Notes: a model not told the origin generated them from the sequence alone. A stretch of 64,000 nucleotides of DNA from Actinoallomurus vinaceus (GCF_039542055.1 NZ_BAABHK010000001.1:124001-188000), one strand, 5' to 3'; numbered from the stretch's first letter, positions 24,977 through 33,744 are shown. Program-made: numbers and translations.

Positions 24977-25071
24977 CCGCGACGTACGACTCACCCCCTT
25001 CCGCGGCTGCAACGCGTGGTACCGACCGGATGAGCCGGGAGGAGTTCCGCGAGTTCGTCTCCTCCCGGTAG
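24973..25071 (+). CDS. Small coupled peptide, 32 aa
   Basis: A short open frame whose ATG overlaps the stop of the 122-aa gene (ATGA at 24973-24976). It encodes a Thr/Ser/Ala-rich N-terminus followed by the charged segment MSREEFREFVSSR. The overlap and the ordered C-terminal helix support a real product, but it may be too short for most gene finders. The function is unknown. Confidence 0.5.
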   Translation: MTATYDSPPSAAATRGTDRMSREEFREFVSSR

Positions 25072-25086
25072 GCGGCATTGTGAGCG

Positions 25087-25530
25087 TTACCGCGCCGAGC
25101 CGACGGCGGCGGTGCGCAGGTGACCGAGCCAGGCGACGAGCGACGCGTCGAGCGCGGCCTGCATCGCGTCGACGTTCGCGCGGATCGGCTCGCCGTCCCA
25201 CGATTCCTCGGTGTGCACGAGGACCCCTTCGGGTCGCTCGGTGAAGGTCCAGACGTGCACGCCCGTGATCCCGCCCGATGGGCCGCCCCACACGAGACGG
25301 CGGGGAGCGTCGACCTCCTGGACGGTCGACCGGATGTCGAGACCGTGGGTCCGCCAGTCGAACGTCATGCCCGCCTTGAGCGGGCCGTCGGCGGTGACCG
25401 ACTCGATGTCGGGGTTCCAGGTCGGCCAGTCGCCGATGCCGGCCTGCAGTTCCCAGACCGTCTGCAGCGGGGCGTCGATGAGGATCTCGTGCCGGGAGAT
25501 GACGGGCGCGGTGGTGTCGATTCCAACCAT
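25087..25530 (-). CDS. SRPBCC-family (polyketide cyclase/START-like) protein
   Basis: A 147-aa helix-grip protein. Typical features are HEILIDAPLQTVWELQAGIG, DWPTWNPDIESV and GITGVHVWTFTERPEGVLVH, then a long C-terminal helix. The fold binds hydrophobic ligands or acts as an aromatase/cyclase. It is the last gene of a TetR-controlled run: MFS exporter, carotenoid oxygenase, this gene. It may bind the substrate or product of the oxygenase (inference). Confidence 0.85.
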   Translation of the reverse strand: MVGIDTTAPVISRHEILIDAPLQTVWELQAGIGDWPTWNPDIESVTADGPLKAGMTFDWRTHGLDIRSTVQEVDAPRRLVWGGPSGGITGVHVWTFTERPEGVLVHTEESWDGEPIRANVDAMQAALDASLVAWLGHLRTAAVGSAR

Positions 25531-25598
25531 GGGAGAAGCCTTTCCGTGGTGAAGGGGGTGGGCCGCCCGGACGGGATCCGGACGGCCCGTACGAGGGG

Positions 25599-26963
25599 TC
25601 AGGAGAGGTCGGTGTCGGGGATCCAGGAGCCGTGGATGCCGCCGGGCACGCGGCGGGGGAGTTCGACGACCGCGATGGGGTCGCGGCTCAGGTCGGTCGC
25701 GTCGACGACGAGGAGTTCGGAGGTGTCGCGGACGATGTCGCTGGTGATGGTCAGCAGGTAGCCGTGGTCCTCGGCGGTGCCGCCTTCGGCCGGGACGAAC
25801 ACCGCCTCGCCGGGCATTACGCCGGGGCCGACCGGCATCAGCTGCCGGGCACCGGTCGCCGAGTCGTACTTGACCAGCGCGTACTCCTCCAGGCCCGCGC
25901 CGGGGAAGGCGACCGCGTAGCCGTACCGGTTCGCGCGGCCGAGCCGCTCGTCGTTGATGGTCGGGAACTCGGTGGTCAGGTCGTCGACGGCCTCCTCCGT
26001 CGCCTTTCCGGTGGCCGGGTCGAGCGTCCAGCGCGTCCCGAGCGCACCGGTGAGCGGCGTGTTGGGGTGGCCGGGCGCGCCGACCCACCACTTCCAGCTG
26101 GTTTCCCAGGCCGCGCGGTCGTAGCGGGGGCCCTCGACCGTGATGCGCCCCTGGGCGTCCTCGGAGGCGTTGGTGACGTGCAGCAGCGCGCCCGGCTCGA
26201 CCTCGTACCAGGTCGTACGGGCGGGGCCGGTGCGGGGCATGACGCCGATCCGCGGGGCGTACGCGTCGCTCCAGCGGTACGGGATGCCGGAGTGCTCGGC
26301 GGGGTCGAACACGACGGACAGGTCGAGCCAGACGACGTGGTTCTCGGTGATGGCGAAGTCGTGCATCAGGGACGGGCCGGCGCCTTCGACGACCTCGGAG
26401 CGGATCAGCGCGCCGTCGGCGGAGGCGACGTAGTAGATCAGGTGTGGCGGGAACGGTGAGTAGGCGAAGAAGTGCAGTTCGCCCGTTACCGGGTCCTCCT
26501 TCGGGTGCGCGGTCATCGCCGTGGTGAGCTTCCCGCCGAAGTCGTACGCCCCGACGGTGTCGAGCTCGGGGGTGACCTCGAACGGCAGGTTGGCCTCCTG
26601 GAGGGCCAGGAGCCGGCCCGCGTGCTCGATGATGTGGGTGCCCGCCACGCTGGCGGCGAGGTCGATCGAGCCGTCCTCGCGCATGAGCGGCGCGTCGTGC
26701 TCGAACGCCGGGGTGCGCACCCAGCGGTTGCGGTACCACTCGGCCCGCCCGTCGCGCAGCCGCAGACCGTGGATCATTCCGCTGCCGCGGAACCAGTGGG
26801 TCGGGGTGACGCCGGGCCTGGGGTTGTGGCCGTTGCGGAAGTAGCGGCCGGTCAGCTCCGGCGGCAGGGTGCCGCGTACGCGCAGCGCGGTCACGGTGTG
26901 CTCGTCGGCGACGGGGGCGTAGTGGCCGGTGAGGTACGGCTTCGGAGGCTGGACGGTGGACAT
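25599..26963 (-). CDS. Carotenoid/stilbene cleavage oxygenase (RPE65 family)
   Basis: A 454-aa non-haem iron dioxygenase. The four-His iron site is readable: TAHPKEDPVTGEL, SLMHDFAITENH, a mid-C-terminal His and the final GIHGSWIPD. The N-terminus has the family opening RGTLPPELTGRYFRNGHNP. It cleaves a conjugated double bond in a carotenoid, apocarotenoid or stilbene-like compound. ATG 26963 has GGGAAG upstream. It sits between an efflux pump and an SRPBCC protein under a TetR regulator, which suggests inducible conversion of an aromatic or isoprenoid effector rather than routine carotenoid metabolism. Confidence 0.9.
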   Translation of the reverse strand: MSTVQPPKPYLTGHYAPVADEHTVTALRVRGTLPPELTGRYFRNGHNPRPGVTPTHWFRGSGMIHGLRLRDGRAEWYRNRWVRTPAFEHDAPLMREDGSIDLAASVAGTHIIEHAGRLLALQEANLPFEVTPELDTVGAYDFGGKLTTAMTAHPKEDPVTGELHFFAYSPFPPHLIYYVASADGALIRSEVVEGAGPSLMHDFAITENHVVWLDLSVVFDPAEHSGIPYRWSDAYAPRIGVMPRTGPARTTWYEVEPGALLHVTNASEDAQGRITVEGPRYDRAAWETSWKWWVGAPGHPNTPLTGALGTRWTLDPATGKATEEAVDDLTTEFPTINDERLGRANRYGYAVAFPGAGLEEYALVKYDSATGARQLMPVGPGVMPGEAVFVPAEGGTAEDHGYLLTITSDIVRDTSELLVVDATDLSRDPIAVVELPRRVPGGIHGSWIPDTDLS

Positions 26964-26989
26964 GGTGGCTTCCCTTTCGTGAGGTGCGG

Positions 26990-28408
26990 TCAGCGCTCTG
27001 CCGACGCGCCGCGGAAGGTGGTCTGAGAGAGGACGGCGGCCAACGCTGCGATCAGCGCCGCCCCGAGGAAGGCCGCGCGGTGCCCGGCGGCGAGGGCGTG
27101 CGACGCCGAGGCGTGCGCCGTGACCCGGTCCGTACGGGCGGTGGCGACGGCGGTGAGGATCGCCAGGCCGAGGGCGCCGCCGATCTGCCGGGTGGTGTTG
27201 ACCAGGCCGCCGGCCAGCCCGGCGTCCCGGCCGGTCACCCCGTCGGTGGAGGCGGTGGTCAGCTCGACGAAGGCCGTCCCGAGCCCGGCGCCGATCAGCA
27301 GGGACGGGCCGAGGATCCCGGTCGCGAAGCCGGCGCCGGCCCCCGCCTGGGCGAGCCAGGCCAGTCCGCCGGTCAGGAGGACGAGGCCGGTGACCAGGGT
27401 CGCCCTGTGGCCGTATCGCCGGGCCGGCCGTGGGGCGAGCGCGGAGGCGAGTGTGATGGCGGCGGCCATGGGCAGCTGGGTCAGCCCCGCCAGGAGGGGG
27501 CCGTAGCCGAGGACCTGCTGCTGGTAGAGGGGGAGGTAGTAGAACAGCCCGACCCACACGGCGCCGAGCAGGATCATCACCAGGTTCGCCCGGCCGACCG
27601 CGCGCAGAATCCGCGGCGGGACGAGCGGGTCGGGGGACCGGCGTTCGATCCACCAGAAGGCCCCGAGGAGGATCACCCCGGCGGTCAGCGCGCCGACGAT
27701 CGCGGGACTGGTCCAGCCGGATCGCCCGCCCATCGCCAGCCCGTACGTCAGGGCGACGAGGGCGGCGGTGACGGTCGCCGTCCCCGGCAGGTCGATCCGG
27801 GTCCCGGTGGAGCGCGCGGCGTCCGGCGGGACCAGCCGCGGTACGACGGCGAGCACGACGAGCGCCACGGGCAGGGTGGCGATGAAGACGGCCCGCCATC
27901 CGGAGACCTGCGTGAGCACGCCACTGAGCAGGACGCCTGCGGCGCCGCCGGCCCCGGAGACCGCACCCCAGACCCCGAGGGCGGTTCCCCGGGCCGGGCC
28001 CTGGTACATCACCAAGAGGAGGGACAGCGCGGCCGGGGCGAGGAGCGCCGCGCCGACGCCCTGCGCGGCCCGGGCCGCGATCAGCGTGGCGGCCGAGGGA
28101 GCGAGCCCGGCGGTCAGGGTGGCCAGGGCGAAGACGGTGAGGCCGGTGAGCAGGACCCGGCGCCGGCCGAACAGGTCGGCCGCCCGCCCGCCGGGCAGCA
28201 GCAGCGCGCCGAACGCCAGCAGGTACGCGTTGACCACCCACGAGAGGGCGGCGGGAGACATGCCGAGGCCGGAGCGGATCGCGGGCAGTGCGACGTTGAC
28301 GATCGAGGTGCTCAGCACGACGAGGAACTGCGCCGTGGCCAGGACGGCGAGGGGACCGACGCCGACCCGGGAGACGGGGGCCCGCGTCGCCGGGCTGCTG
28401 GTGTCCAT
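26990..28408 (-). CDS. MFS drug-export protein (DHA2 / EmrB-QacA type)
   Basis: A 472-aa, roughly 14-helix major facilitator. Motif A is GRAADLFGRRRVLLTG and the antiporter motif is LSGVLTQVSGWRAVF, both typical of DHA2 exporters. ATG 28408 is preceded by GGGAGGAG at good spacing. An operator-like TGAGTG-n6-CACTCA lies 15 bp upstream, matching a second copy at the tetR start. It probably exports the compound that the TetR protein senses. Confidence 0.92.
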   Translation of the reverse strand: MDTSSPATRAPVSRVGVGPLAVLATAQFLVVLSTSIVNVALPAIRSGLGMSPAALSWVVNAYLLAFGALLLPGGRAADLFGRRRVLLTGLTVFALATLTAGLAPSAATLIAARAAQGVGAALLAPAALSLLLVMYQGPARGTALGVWGAVSGAGGAAGVLLSGVLTQVSGWRAVFIATLPVALVVLAVVPRLVPPDAARSTGTRIDLPGTATVTAALVALTYGLAMGGRSGWTSPAIVGALTAGVILLGAFWWIERRSPDPLVPPRILRAVGRANLVMILLGAVWVGLFYYLPLYQQQVLGYGPLLAGLTQLPMAAAITLASALAPRPARRYGHRATLVTGLVLLTGGLAWLAQAGAGAGFATGILGPSLLIGAGLGTAFVELTTASTDGVTGRDAGLAGGLVNTTRQIGGALGLAILTAVATARTDRVTAHASASHALAAGHRAAFLGAALIAALAAVLSQTTFRGASAER

Positions 28409-28423
28409 TCTGACTCCTCCCTA

Positions 28424-28441
28424 TGAGTGGTCAATCACTCA
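28424..28441. promoter_or_regulatory. TetR operator upstream of the MFS operon
   Basis: A perfect 6-bp-arm inverted repeat TGAGTG-gtcaat-CACTCA lies just ahead of the MFS gene's ribosome-binding site. The same 6-6-6 architecture recurs at the tetR start (29071-29088), which supports a shared operator. Confidence 0.75.
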
Positions 28442-28453
28442 CTCTTTATGTCG

Positions 28454-28481
28454 AAAATAAGGCCGCTCGGTGCGAGCGGCC
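28454..28481 (-). terminator. Rho-independent terminator of tetR
   Basis: On the minus strand a perfect 9-bp stem (GGCCGCTCG / CGAGCGGCC, 3-nt loop) is followed by a TTATTTT tract. It lies 13 bp past the tetR stop at 28494, and is one of few textbook terminators in this GC-rich window. Confidence 0.85.
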
Positions 28482-28493
28482 GTCGGCCGGGCG

Positions 28494-29069
28494 TCACTCC
28501 GCCGGGTAGTGGCGCAGCCCCAGCGTGAGCGTGCGCGCCCAGGGGGTGTCGAGGCCCTCCGCCTCCATCGCCACCACCGCGTTGCACAGGAACCCGCGTG
28601 CGAAGAACTCCTGGATCTGCTCTTCCGCGGCGCCGGACGCGGCCCGGACGTACTCCACCTGCCGGGCGTAGAGGGCCTGGACCGCGTCGCGGATGGCCGG
28701 CTCGCTCGCGGCGCAGTTGGCCTGCATCACCACCATGAGCAGGCCCCGATCGGCGATCAGCCGGGCGTACGCCTCCGCCATCGAGGCCAGCACCGCCTGC
28801 GGGTCGCCGCTCTCCGCCCGCGCCGCGCCGTCGGCGAGGCACTCGCGGATCCGCTGTGCGCAGTGGTCGACGACCGCGACGAACAGCGCCTCCTTGTCCG
28901 GGAACAGGCGGTAGAGGTAGGCCTGCGAGATCCCGGCGTGCTTGGCGACCTCGGTCGTCGTGGTCCCGTAGTAACCGCGCGCCGCGAAGGCGTCGATCGC
29001 GGTCCGCATGACCGTCGCGCGGCGCTCCTCGGCGGTCGACAGTGTGCGCTGGCTCGTCTTGCTCGGCAT
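28494..29069 (-). CDS. TetR-family transcriptional regulator
   Basis: A 191-aa repressor. The N-terminal helix-turn-helix reads RTAIDAFAARGYYGTTTTEV, AKHAGISQAYLYRLFPDKEA. The C-terminal ligand domain is helical with LMVVMQANCAAS. The start at 29069 lies a few bases from a TGAGTA-n6-CACTCA operator, and a matching one precedes the co-oriented MFS gene downstream. It therefore likely represses itself and the MFS/oxygenase/SRPBCC operon. Confidence 0.9.
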   Translation of the reverse strand: MPSKTSQRTLSTAEERRATVMRTAIDAFAARGYYGTTTTEVAKHAGISQAYLYRLFPDKEALFVAVVDHCAQRIRECLADGAARAESGDPQAVLASMAEAYARLIADRGLLMVVMQANCAASEPAIRDAVQALYARQVEYVRAASGAAEEQIQEFFARGFLCNAVVAMEAEGLDTPWARTLTLGLRHYPAE

Positions 29070-29070
29070 A

Positions 29071-29088
29071 TGAGTAATAAACCACTCA
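29071..29088. promoter_or_regulatory. TetR operator at the tetR start
   Basis: TGAGTA-ataaac-CACTCA, one mismatch from the copy at 28424-28441 and with the same spacing. It abuts the tetR start codon at 29069, as expected for autorepression. Confidence 0.7.
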
Positions 29089-29123
29089 CACTCTTGTCCG
29101 TCAAGCCGCCTGGAGTGCCGGTG

Positions 29124-29158
29124 TTGACAATCGCGATCAAACCCATTTAATTCATTAA
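29124..29158 (+). promoter_or_regulatory. Promoter and YtrA-type operator of the GntR/ABC operon
   Basis: TTGACA at 29124-29129, a 16-bp spacer and TTTAAT at 29146-29151 form a strong promoter by actinomycete standards. A TTAAT-tc-ATTAA repeat (29147-29158) covers the -10 and ends two bases before the ATG at 29161, implying leaderless transcription with autorepression by the GntR protein. Confidence 0.7.
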
Positions 29159-29160
29159 CT

Positions 29161-29628
29161 ATGGATGTAGATAAAGATGGCTCGCCGTCGCCGATCGAGT
29201 TCCGGCTCGATCCGGCATCGGGGGTGCCGACCTATCTCCAGCTGGTGCAGCAGGTGGAGCAGGCGCTGCGGCTGGGGTATCTGCGGCAGGGCGATCAGCT
29301 GCCGAGGGTCAAGGACGTCGTCGCCGGGCTGGCCATCAACCCGAACACGGTGCTGAAGGCCTACCGGGAGTTGGAGCACCGTGGCCTGGTGGCCGGACGG
29401 CGCGGACTCGGCACGTTCGTCGAGGGCACCTTGGACCGGGTGGGCCTGCGCGAACAGGCGGCGCTGCAGAAGAGCATGCTGGCCTGGATGCGCACGGCGA
29501 GCGAGGCCGGCCTGGACGATGCGGGTATGAGCGCCCTGTTCACGGCAGCGTTGCACGAACTGCGGCAGAGCCGGGAAGGCCGGCCGGACGAGGAAGGCGG
29601 CAGCGGTCGCGCCGGGGTGGTCGCGTGA
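29161..29628 (+). CDS. GntR-family regulator, YtrA subfamily
   Basis: A 155-aa repressor: winged helix with PTYLQLVQQVEQALRLGYL, RQGDQLPRVKDVVAGLAINP, NTVLKAYRELEHRGLVAGRR and GLGTF, then a short C-terminal helix region characteristic of YtrA-type regulators. These usually sit first in operons with an ABC transporter and repress them until cell-wall stress occurs. The stop overlaps the ATPase start (GTGA at 29625-29628). Confidence 0.9.
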   Translation: MDVDKDGSPSPIEFRLDPASGVPTYLQLVQQVEQALRLGYLRQGDQLPRVKDVVAGLAINPNTVLKAYRELEHRGLVAGRRGLGTFVEGTLDRVGLREQAALQKSMLAWMRTASEAGLDDAGMSALFTAALHELRQSREGRPDEEGGSGRAGVVA

Positions 29629-30533
29629 GCGCCGCGATCGAGACGTCCGGGCTCGGCAAGCGCTACGGCCGTACGTGGGCGTTGCGGGACTGCTCGCTGG
29701 CGATCCCGGCCGGGCACGTGGTCGGCCTGGTCGGTCCGAACGGCGCCGGGAAGACGACGCTGCTGAGTCTGGCGGTCGGGCTGGCCACGCCGACGACGGG
29801 GCAGGTGCGGGTGGCGGGTGGCAGGCCGGCGGGATCGGCCGCCGCGCTGGACGCGGTCGCCTTCGTGGCGCAGGAGGCGGCGCTGTACCGCAACCTGTCC
29901 GTGGCCGACATGCTGCGGATGGGGCGCAGCCTGAACCGGCGCTGGGACGCCGAACGCGCTCGTGGCCGCCTGGCTGAGCTGGACATCCCGCCGGGCCGGA
30001 AGGTCGGCGCGTTGTCGGGCGGCCAGCGGTCCCAGGTGGCGCTCACCCTCGCGCTCGCCAAACGCCCGGAGTTGCTGATCCTGGACGAGCCGCTGGCCGC
30101 GTTGGACCCGGTGGCGCGGCATGACTTCATGTCGGCGTTGATGACGGCCGTGTCGGAGGACGGCGTCTCGGTGGTGTTCTCCTCGCACGTCGTCGCGGAG
30201 CTGGAGCGGGTCTGCGACTACGTGGTCGTCGTGCACGGCGGGCGGATCCAGGTGTCCGGTGAGGTCGAGGAACTGGTGGCCGGGCATCACGTCCTGACCG
30301 GCCCGTCCGATCAGGCCGACGCCGTCGCCCAGCGCTTCCCGGTCGTACGGGACCGGCGTACCTTCGCACAGGCTCACCTGCTGGTCCGTGCCTCCGACCC
30401 GGACGCCGCGCCGCCGGGCTGGCAGCGGCATGCGATCGGACTGGAGGAACTGGTGCTGGCCTACATACGCGAGCCTTCGGCCTCGGCGCTCCCCGGCCCG
30501 AAGCCCGCACCCGGCGAACAGGTGGCGTGCTGA
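29625..30533 (+). CDS. ABC transporter ATP-binding protein
   Basis: A 302-aa ATPase with Walker A GPNGAGKTT, signature region ALSGGQRSQVALTLALAKRP and Walker B LLILDEPLAALDP followed by VVFSSHVVAELE. The long C-terminal part after the core is typical of ABC-2 exporters. It starts with a GTG overlapping the GntR gene and its stop shares a base with the permease start, so all three genes are coupled. Confidence 0.92.
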   Translation: MSAAIETSGLGKRYGRTWALRDCSLAIPAGHVVGLVGPNGAGKTTLLSLAVGLATPTTGQVRVAGGRPAGSAAALDAVAFVAQEAALYRNLSVADMLRMGRSLNRRWDAERARGRLAELDIPPGRKVGALSGGQRSQVALTLALAKRPELLILDEPLAALDPVARHDFMSALMTAVSEDGVSVVFSSHVVAELERVCDYVVVVHGGRIQVSGEVEELVAGHHVLTGPSDQADAVAQRFPVVRDRRTFAQAHLLVRASDPDAAPPGWQRHAIGLEELVLAYIREPSASALPGPKPAPGEQVAC

Positions 30534-31546
30534 TGACGACGGTCGATTCATCGGTTCCGGGCCGTGGCGGCGCGCTGCCCCGGTTCGGCCTCGTGTGGGT
30601 GACGTGGCGCCAGCACCGGTTCGCCTTCTACGTCCTGTTGGGGATGCTGGCCGCCTTCGCCGTGCTGATGGTGGCCGTCGGTCTGCAGGCCCGCTCGACC
30701 TACGACCAGCTCGGACTGGGCCGATGCGCCTCCTTCGCCGGCGACCGCTGCCAACGCCTCCGCATGGAGCTGTTCGACTGGTACCCGCAGCAATTTCCCT
30801 TCTTGTTCCTGCTGCTGCTTCCCGCGGGCTTCGGCGCGATCACCGGAGGACCGCTGATCGCGCGGGAGCTGGAGACGGGCACCTATCGGTTCGCCTGGAC
30901 CCAGGGGGCCGGGCGCACCCGCTGGCTGCTGACACAGCTGTTGCTGATCGCCGCCGTGCTGGCCGCGGTGGCGGAGGCCTACGGCGCCCTCTACACCTGG
31001 TACAACGCTCCGCTGGACCACGTGATGCGCTTTGGATTCGGCGACTACCTCGGCTTCGAGCTCGGGGGGATCGTCTTTCCGGTCCAGACGCTGCTGGCGT
31101 TCGTGGCAGGGGTGTTCGCCGGCCTGCTGATCCGCCGCACCATGGTCGCGGTCGGCGCGGTCTTCCTCGGCTCGTTCGGCCTCATCGCGGCGCTCGTCTT
31201 CAAGCTCCGCCGGTACTACATGACACCACTCGTCACCGCCGGCAAGATCAGCCCGCGTGACTGGGTGGTCGGCAGGGCGTACGTGGACCCGACCGGCCAC
31301 CTACTCGACACCGGCCAGAGTCACATCCTGTACGTGAAGTATCTGGCGCAGCTCCCGTCGTCCGGCGACGGGCCCTCGGTCTCCTACAGAGACTGGCTCC
31401 AAGCCCGGCACTACACCATCGTGACCAGCTATCACCCCGCCGGCCGGTTCTGGACCTTCCAGTTCATCGAGGCCGGCTGGATGGGCCTGCTCATCCTGCT
31501 GCTGGGCATCGCCACCGTCCGGCTGGTCCGCCGCCGGATCGGCTGA
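30533..31546 (+). CDS. ABC-2 type membrane permease
   Basis: A 337-aa membrane protein with about six helices: VTWRQHRFAFYVLLGMLAAF at the start, then segments near residues 85-105, 120-150, 180-210 and 220-235, and a last helix in GWMGLLILLLGIATVRLVRR. A cytoplasmic ARELETGTYRFAWTQ marks the ABC-2 loop. It completes a GntR-ATPase-permease operon typical of bacitracin/cell-wall-stress-type transporters, though the substrate is unknown. Confidence 0.85.
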   Translation: MTTVDSSVPGRGGALPRFGLVWVTWRQHRFAFYVLLGMLAAFAVLMVAVGLQARSTYDQLGLGRCASFAGDRCQRLRMELFDWYPQQFPFLFLLLLPAGFGAITGGPLIARELETGTYRFAWTQGAGRTRWLLTQLLLIAAVLAAVAEAYGALYTWYNAPLDHVMRFGFGDYLGFELGGIVFPVQTLLAFVAGVFAGLLIRRTMVAVGAVFLGSFGLIAALVFKLRRYYMTPLVTAGKISPRDWVVGRAYVDPTGHLLDTGQSHILYVKYLAQLPSSGDGPSVSYRDWLQARHYTIVTSYHPAGRFWTFQFIEAGWMGLLILLLGIATVRLVRRRIG

Positions 31547-31672
31547 CTCGACGCCCGCCCGCCGCATCGGCCGGATCGACGCGATGCGGCGTCCACACTC
31601 CCGCGCTCGTCCAGTGGCGCCGGTGTCCTCCGGTGCCACCGGCGACGCATGCCCTCTGCGAAAAGGAACCTG

Positions 31673-32893
31673 ATGAAACCAGAGATCACCGATGCGTCCC
31701 GGCCGCTCGGCCGGGCCCCGCGCAGCCACGCCCGCGTGCCACGGCTGGTCGCCGCCCTGCTGGGTCTCACCCTGGCGACGGCGGCATGCGGCGCTTCGCC
31801 GGGCCAGCAGGTCGCGGCCGCGCGCGCCGCTCGTGCGACGGCCTCGTACGCGTCCGAGGCTCCCGTACTGCCTCGCCCGACCGGCCCGCACGCGGTCGGC
31901 CGCACCACGCTGCACCTCGTCGACGAGCACCGCACGGACCCCTGGGTGCCGTCGGCGGGCGCGCGGCAGCTGATGGTGTCGACGTACTACCCCGCCCGGC
32001 CCGGGACCGGCGCGCCCGCCCCGTACATGACCACGGAGGAGGCCCGGCTGTTCCTGCAGGAGAAGGCTTCGGGCGCCGGCGTCCCGCCCGAGATGCTCAG
32101 TGCCACCCGCACCTACGCGCACACCGGCGCACGCCCGGCGCACGGGCGCTTCCCGCTGGTGCTGCTCTCGCCCGGCCTCGGGTTCCCGCGCGCCACTCTC
32201 ACCGGCCTCGCCGAGGACCTGGCGAGTCGCGGGTACGTCGTCGCGTTGGTCGACCACACCTACGAGAACTCCGGCACGACCTTCCCCGACGGACGCACTC
32301 TGGCCTGTGCCGTCTGCGACAAGCCCCCCGCGGGCGGGCCCGTGGCCATCGCCCGGAGCCGGGCCAGGGACGTCTCCTTCGTGATCGGCAGGCTGACCGC
32401 CCACCATCCGGCATGGCCCTACGCCCGTCTGATCGACCCCAGGCGCATCGGGATGGCCGGGCACTCCATCGGCGGCAACGCGGCCGCCACGACCATGGCC
32501 GTCGACCAGCGGGTGCGTGCGGGGGTGAACCTGGACGGCAGCTTCAACGCGCCGATCCCCGCCACCGGCCTGGGCCACCGTCCCTTCCTGATGTTCGGCG
32601 CCGAGCATGAGGTCCCCGGCGTGGACGACACCTGGGGGCAGGCGTGGAGCAGCTTGAACGGCTGGAAACGCTGGCTGACCGTCGCCGGCTCTGACCACGG
32701 CACGTTCACGGACATGCCCGTCCTGTCCGCGTGGGCGGGCAGGACGGGGCCCGGGATCTCCCCGCAGCGCGCGGTAGAGATCACCCGCGCCTACGTCGGC
32801 GCCTTCTTCGACCTGCACCTCAAGGGGATCCCGCAGCCCCTGCTCGACGGGCCCTCACCCGCCGATCCGGAGGTCACCTTCCAGAACCCCTGA
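31673..32893 (+). CDS. Exported alpha/beta hydrolase (PAF-acetylhydrolase-like)
   Basis: A 406-aa hydrolase. The N-terminus has a signal sequence ending near LGLTLATAACGAS, so it may be a lipoprotein. The catalytic domain has LVLLSPGLGFPRATLTGLA (oxyanion region), GYVVALVDHTYENSG, the nucleophile elbow GMAGHSIGGNAA and a C-terminal VAGSDHGTFTD His. The layout matches the platelet-activating-factor acetylhydrolase/PETase-like group of secreted esterases. ATG 31673 has AAAAGGAAC upstream. It is probably monocistronic. Confidence 0.85.
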   Translation: MKPEITDASRPLGRAPRSHARVPRLVAALLGLTLATAACGASPGQQVAAARAARATASYASEAPVLPRPTGPHAVGRTTLHLVDEHRTDPWVPSAGARQLMVSTYYPARPGTGAPAPYMTTEEARLFLQEKASGAGVPPEMLSATRTYAHTGARPAHGRFPLVLLSPGLGFPRATLTGLAEDLASRGYVVALVDHTYENSGTTFPDGRTLACAVCDKPPAGGPVAIARSRARDVSFVIGRLTAHHPAWPYARLIDPRRIGMAGHSIGGNAAATTMAVDQRVRAGVNLDGSFNAPIPATGLGHRPFLMFGAEHEVPGVDDTWGQAWSSLNGWKRWLTVAGSDHGTFTDMPVLSAWAGRTGPGISPQRAVEITRAYVGAFFDLHLKGIPQPLLDGPSPADPEVTFQNP

Positions 32894-32905
32894 CTCCACC
32901 GACGG

Positions 32906-32927
32906 CCGCCTCAGCGCAGCGAGGCGG
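32906..32927. terminator. Short hairpin between convergent hydrolase and prcB genes
   Basis: CCGCCTC-n8-GAGGCGG, a 7-bp perfect stem, lies across the prcB stop codon in the 17-bp gap between convergent genes. It could terminate both, but it is weak and overlaps coding sequence. Confidence 0.4.
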
Positions 32928-33744
32928 TCGGGCCGTTGGGGGAGTCGCGCCGGGCGGTGACGACCGACTCGGCGACCGTACGGACCTCGTCCTCGGCCAG
33001 CTTCCGGTACCCGTCATCGGTGACGACGGCGACGCTGGGGTAGATCCGGCGGGTCAGATCGGGGCCGCCGGTCGCCGAGTCGTCGTCCGCCGCGTCGTAC
33101 AGCGCCTGCACGGCCGCCACGACGGCGTCCTCCTGCGACATCCCACGCCGGTACAGCTTCTTCAGCGCACCCCGCGCGTACGGCGAACCCGAGCCGTCGG
33201 CGTGGAAGTCGGTCATCTCGTACGGCCCGCCGGTGACGTCGAACGAGTAGATCCGCCCGACCTCCCGGTCGAGGTCGTAACCGGCGAAGAGCGGCACGAC
33301 CACCAGGCCCTGCATCGCGGCGCCGAGGTTGCCCTGGACGAGGGCGGCCAGCCGCCGCGCCTTGCCGTCGAGCGAGAGGGGGAGGCCCTCGATCTTCTCG
33401 TAGTGCTCCAGCTCGAACTGGAAGAGCCGGACCATCTCCATCGCCGTGCCGACGGTCCCGGCGAAGGCCACCGCGGAGTACTCGTCGGCGAAGTTCACCT
33501 TCTCCAGGTCGTGCTGCGCGATGACGTTGCCCATCGTGGCCCGGCGGTCACCGGCCATGAGCACGCCGCCGTCGAAGGTCAGCGCCAGCACCGTCGTCCC
33601 GTGCGGGATACCGAGCCCGGCGGCCGACTCCTGGAGCCGTCGTGGGGGCAGCGCGTCGGGCGCGACCGCGGCCAGCAGTTCACTGAACGGCGTGTTGGCG
33701 CTGCTCATGAACTCCGGGGGGAGACCTCGCGAGAAATCGACCAT
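32911..33744 (-). CDS. prcB: Proteasome subunit beta, orphan copy
   Basis: A 277-aa actinobacterial 20S proteasome beta subunit. A 49-residue propeptide ends in PHG and the mature enzyme would start at Thr50 (TTVLALTFDGG). Asp17 (AGDRRATMG) and Lys33 (HDLEKVNFADEYS) of the catalytic set are present, as is the AFAGTVGTAMEMVRLFQFEL region. It looks fully active. The usual neighbours (prcA, pup, dop, pafA) are absent: it lies between a secreted hydrolase and an ArsR-type gene. So it is either a second prcB paralogue or part of a rearranged locus. Confidence 0.92.
   Translation of the reverse strand: MVDFSRGLPPEFMSSANTPFSELLAAVAPDALPPRRLQESAAGLGIPHGTTVLALTFDGGVLMAGDRRATMGNVIAQHDLEKVNFADEYSAVAFAGTVGTAMEMVRLFQFELEHYEKIEGLPLSLDGKARRLAALVQGNLGAAMQGLVVVPLFAGYDLDREVGRIYSFDVTGGPYEMTDFHADGSGSPYARGALKKLYRRGMSQEDAVVAAVQALYDAADDDSATGGPDLTRRIYPSVAVVTDDGYRKLAEDEVRTVAESVVTARRDSPNGPTASLR

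Noticed and set aside
25599..28241. 880-residue frame joining oxygenase and exporter regions
   Set aside because: The upstream part is a shadow of the MFS gene; the oxygenase clearly starts at 26963 after a ribosome-binding site.
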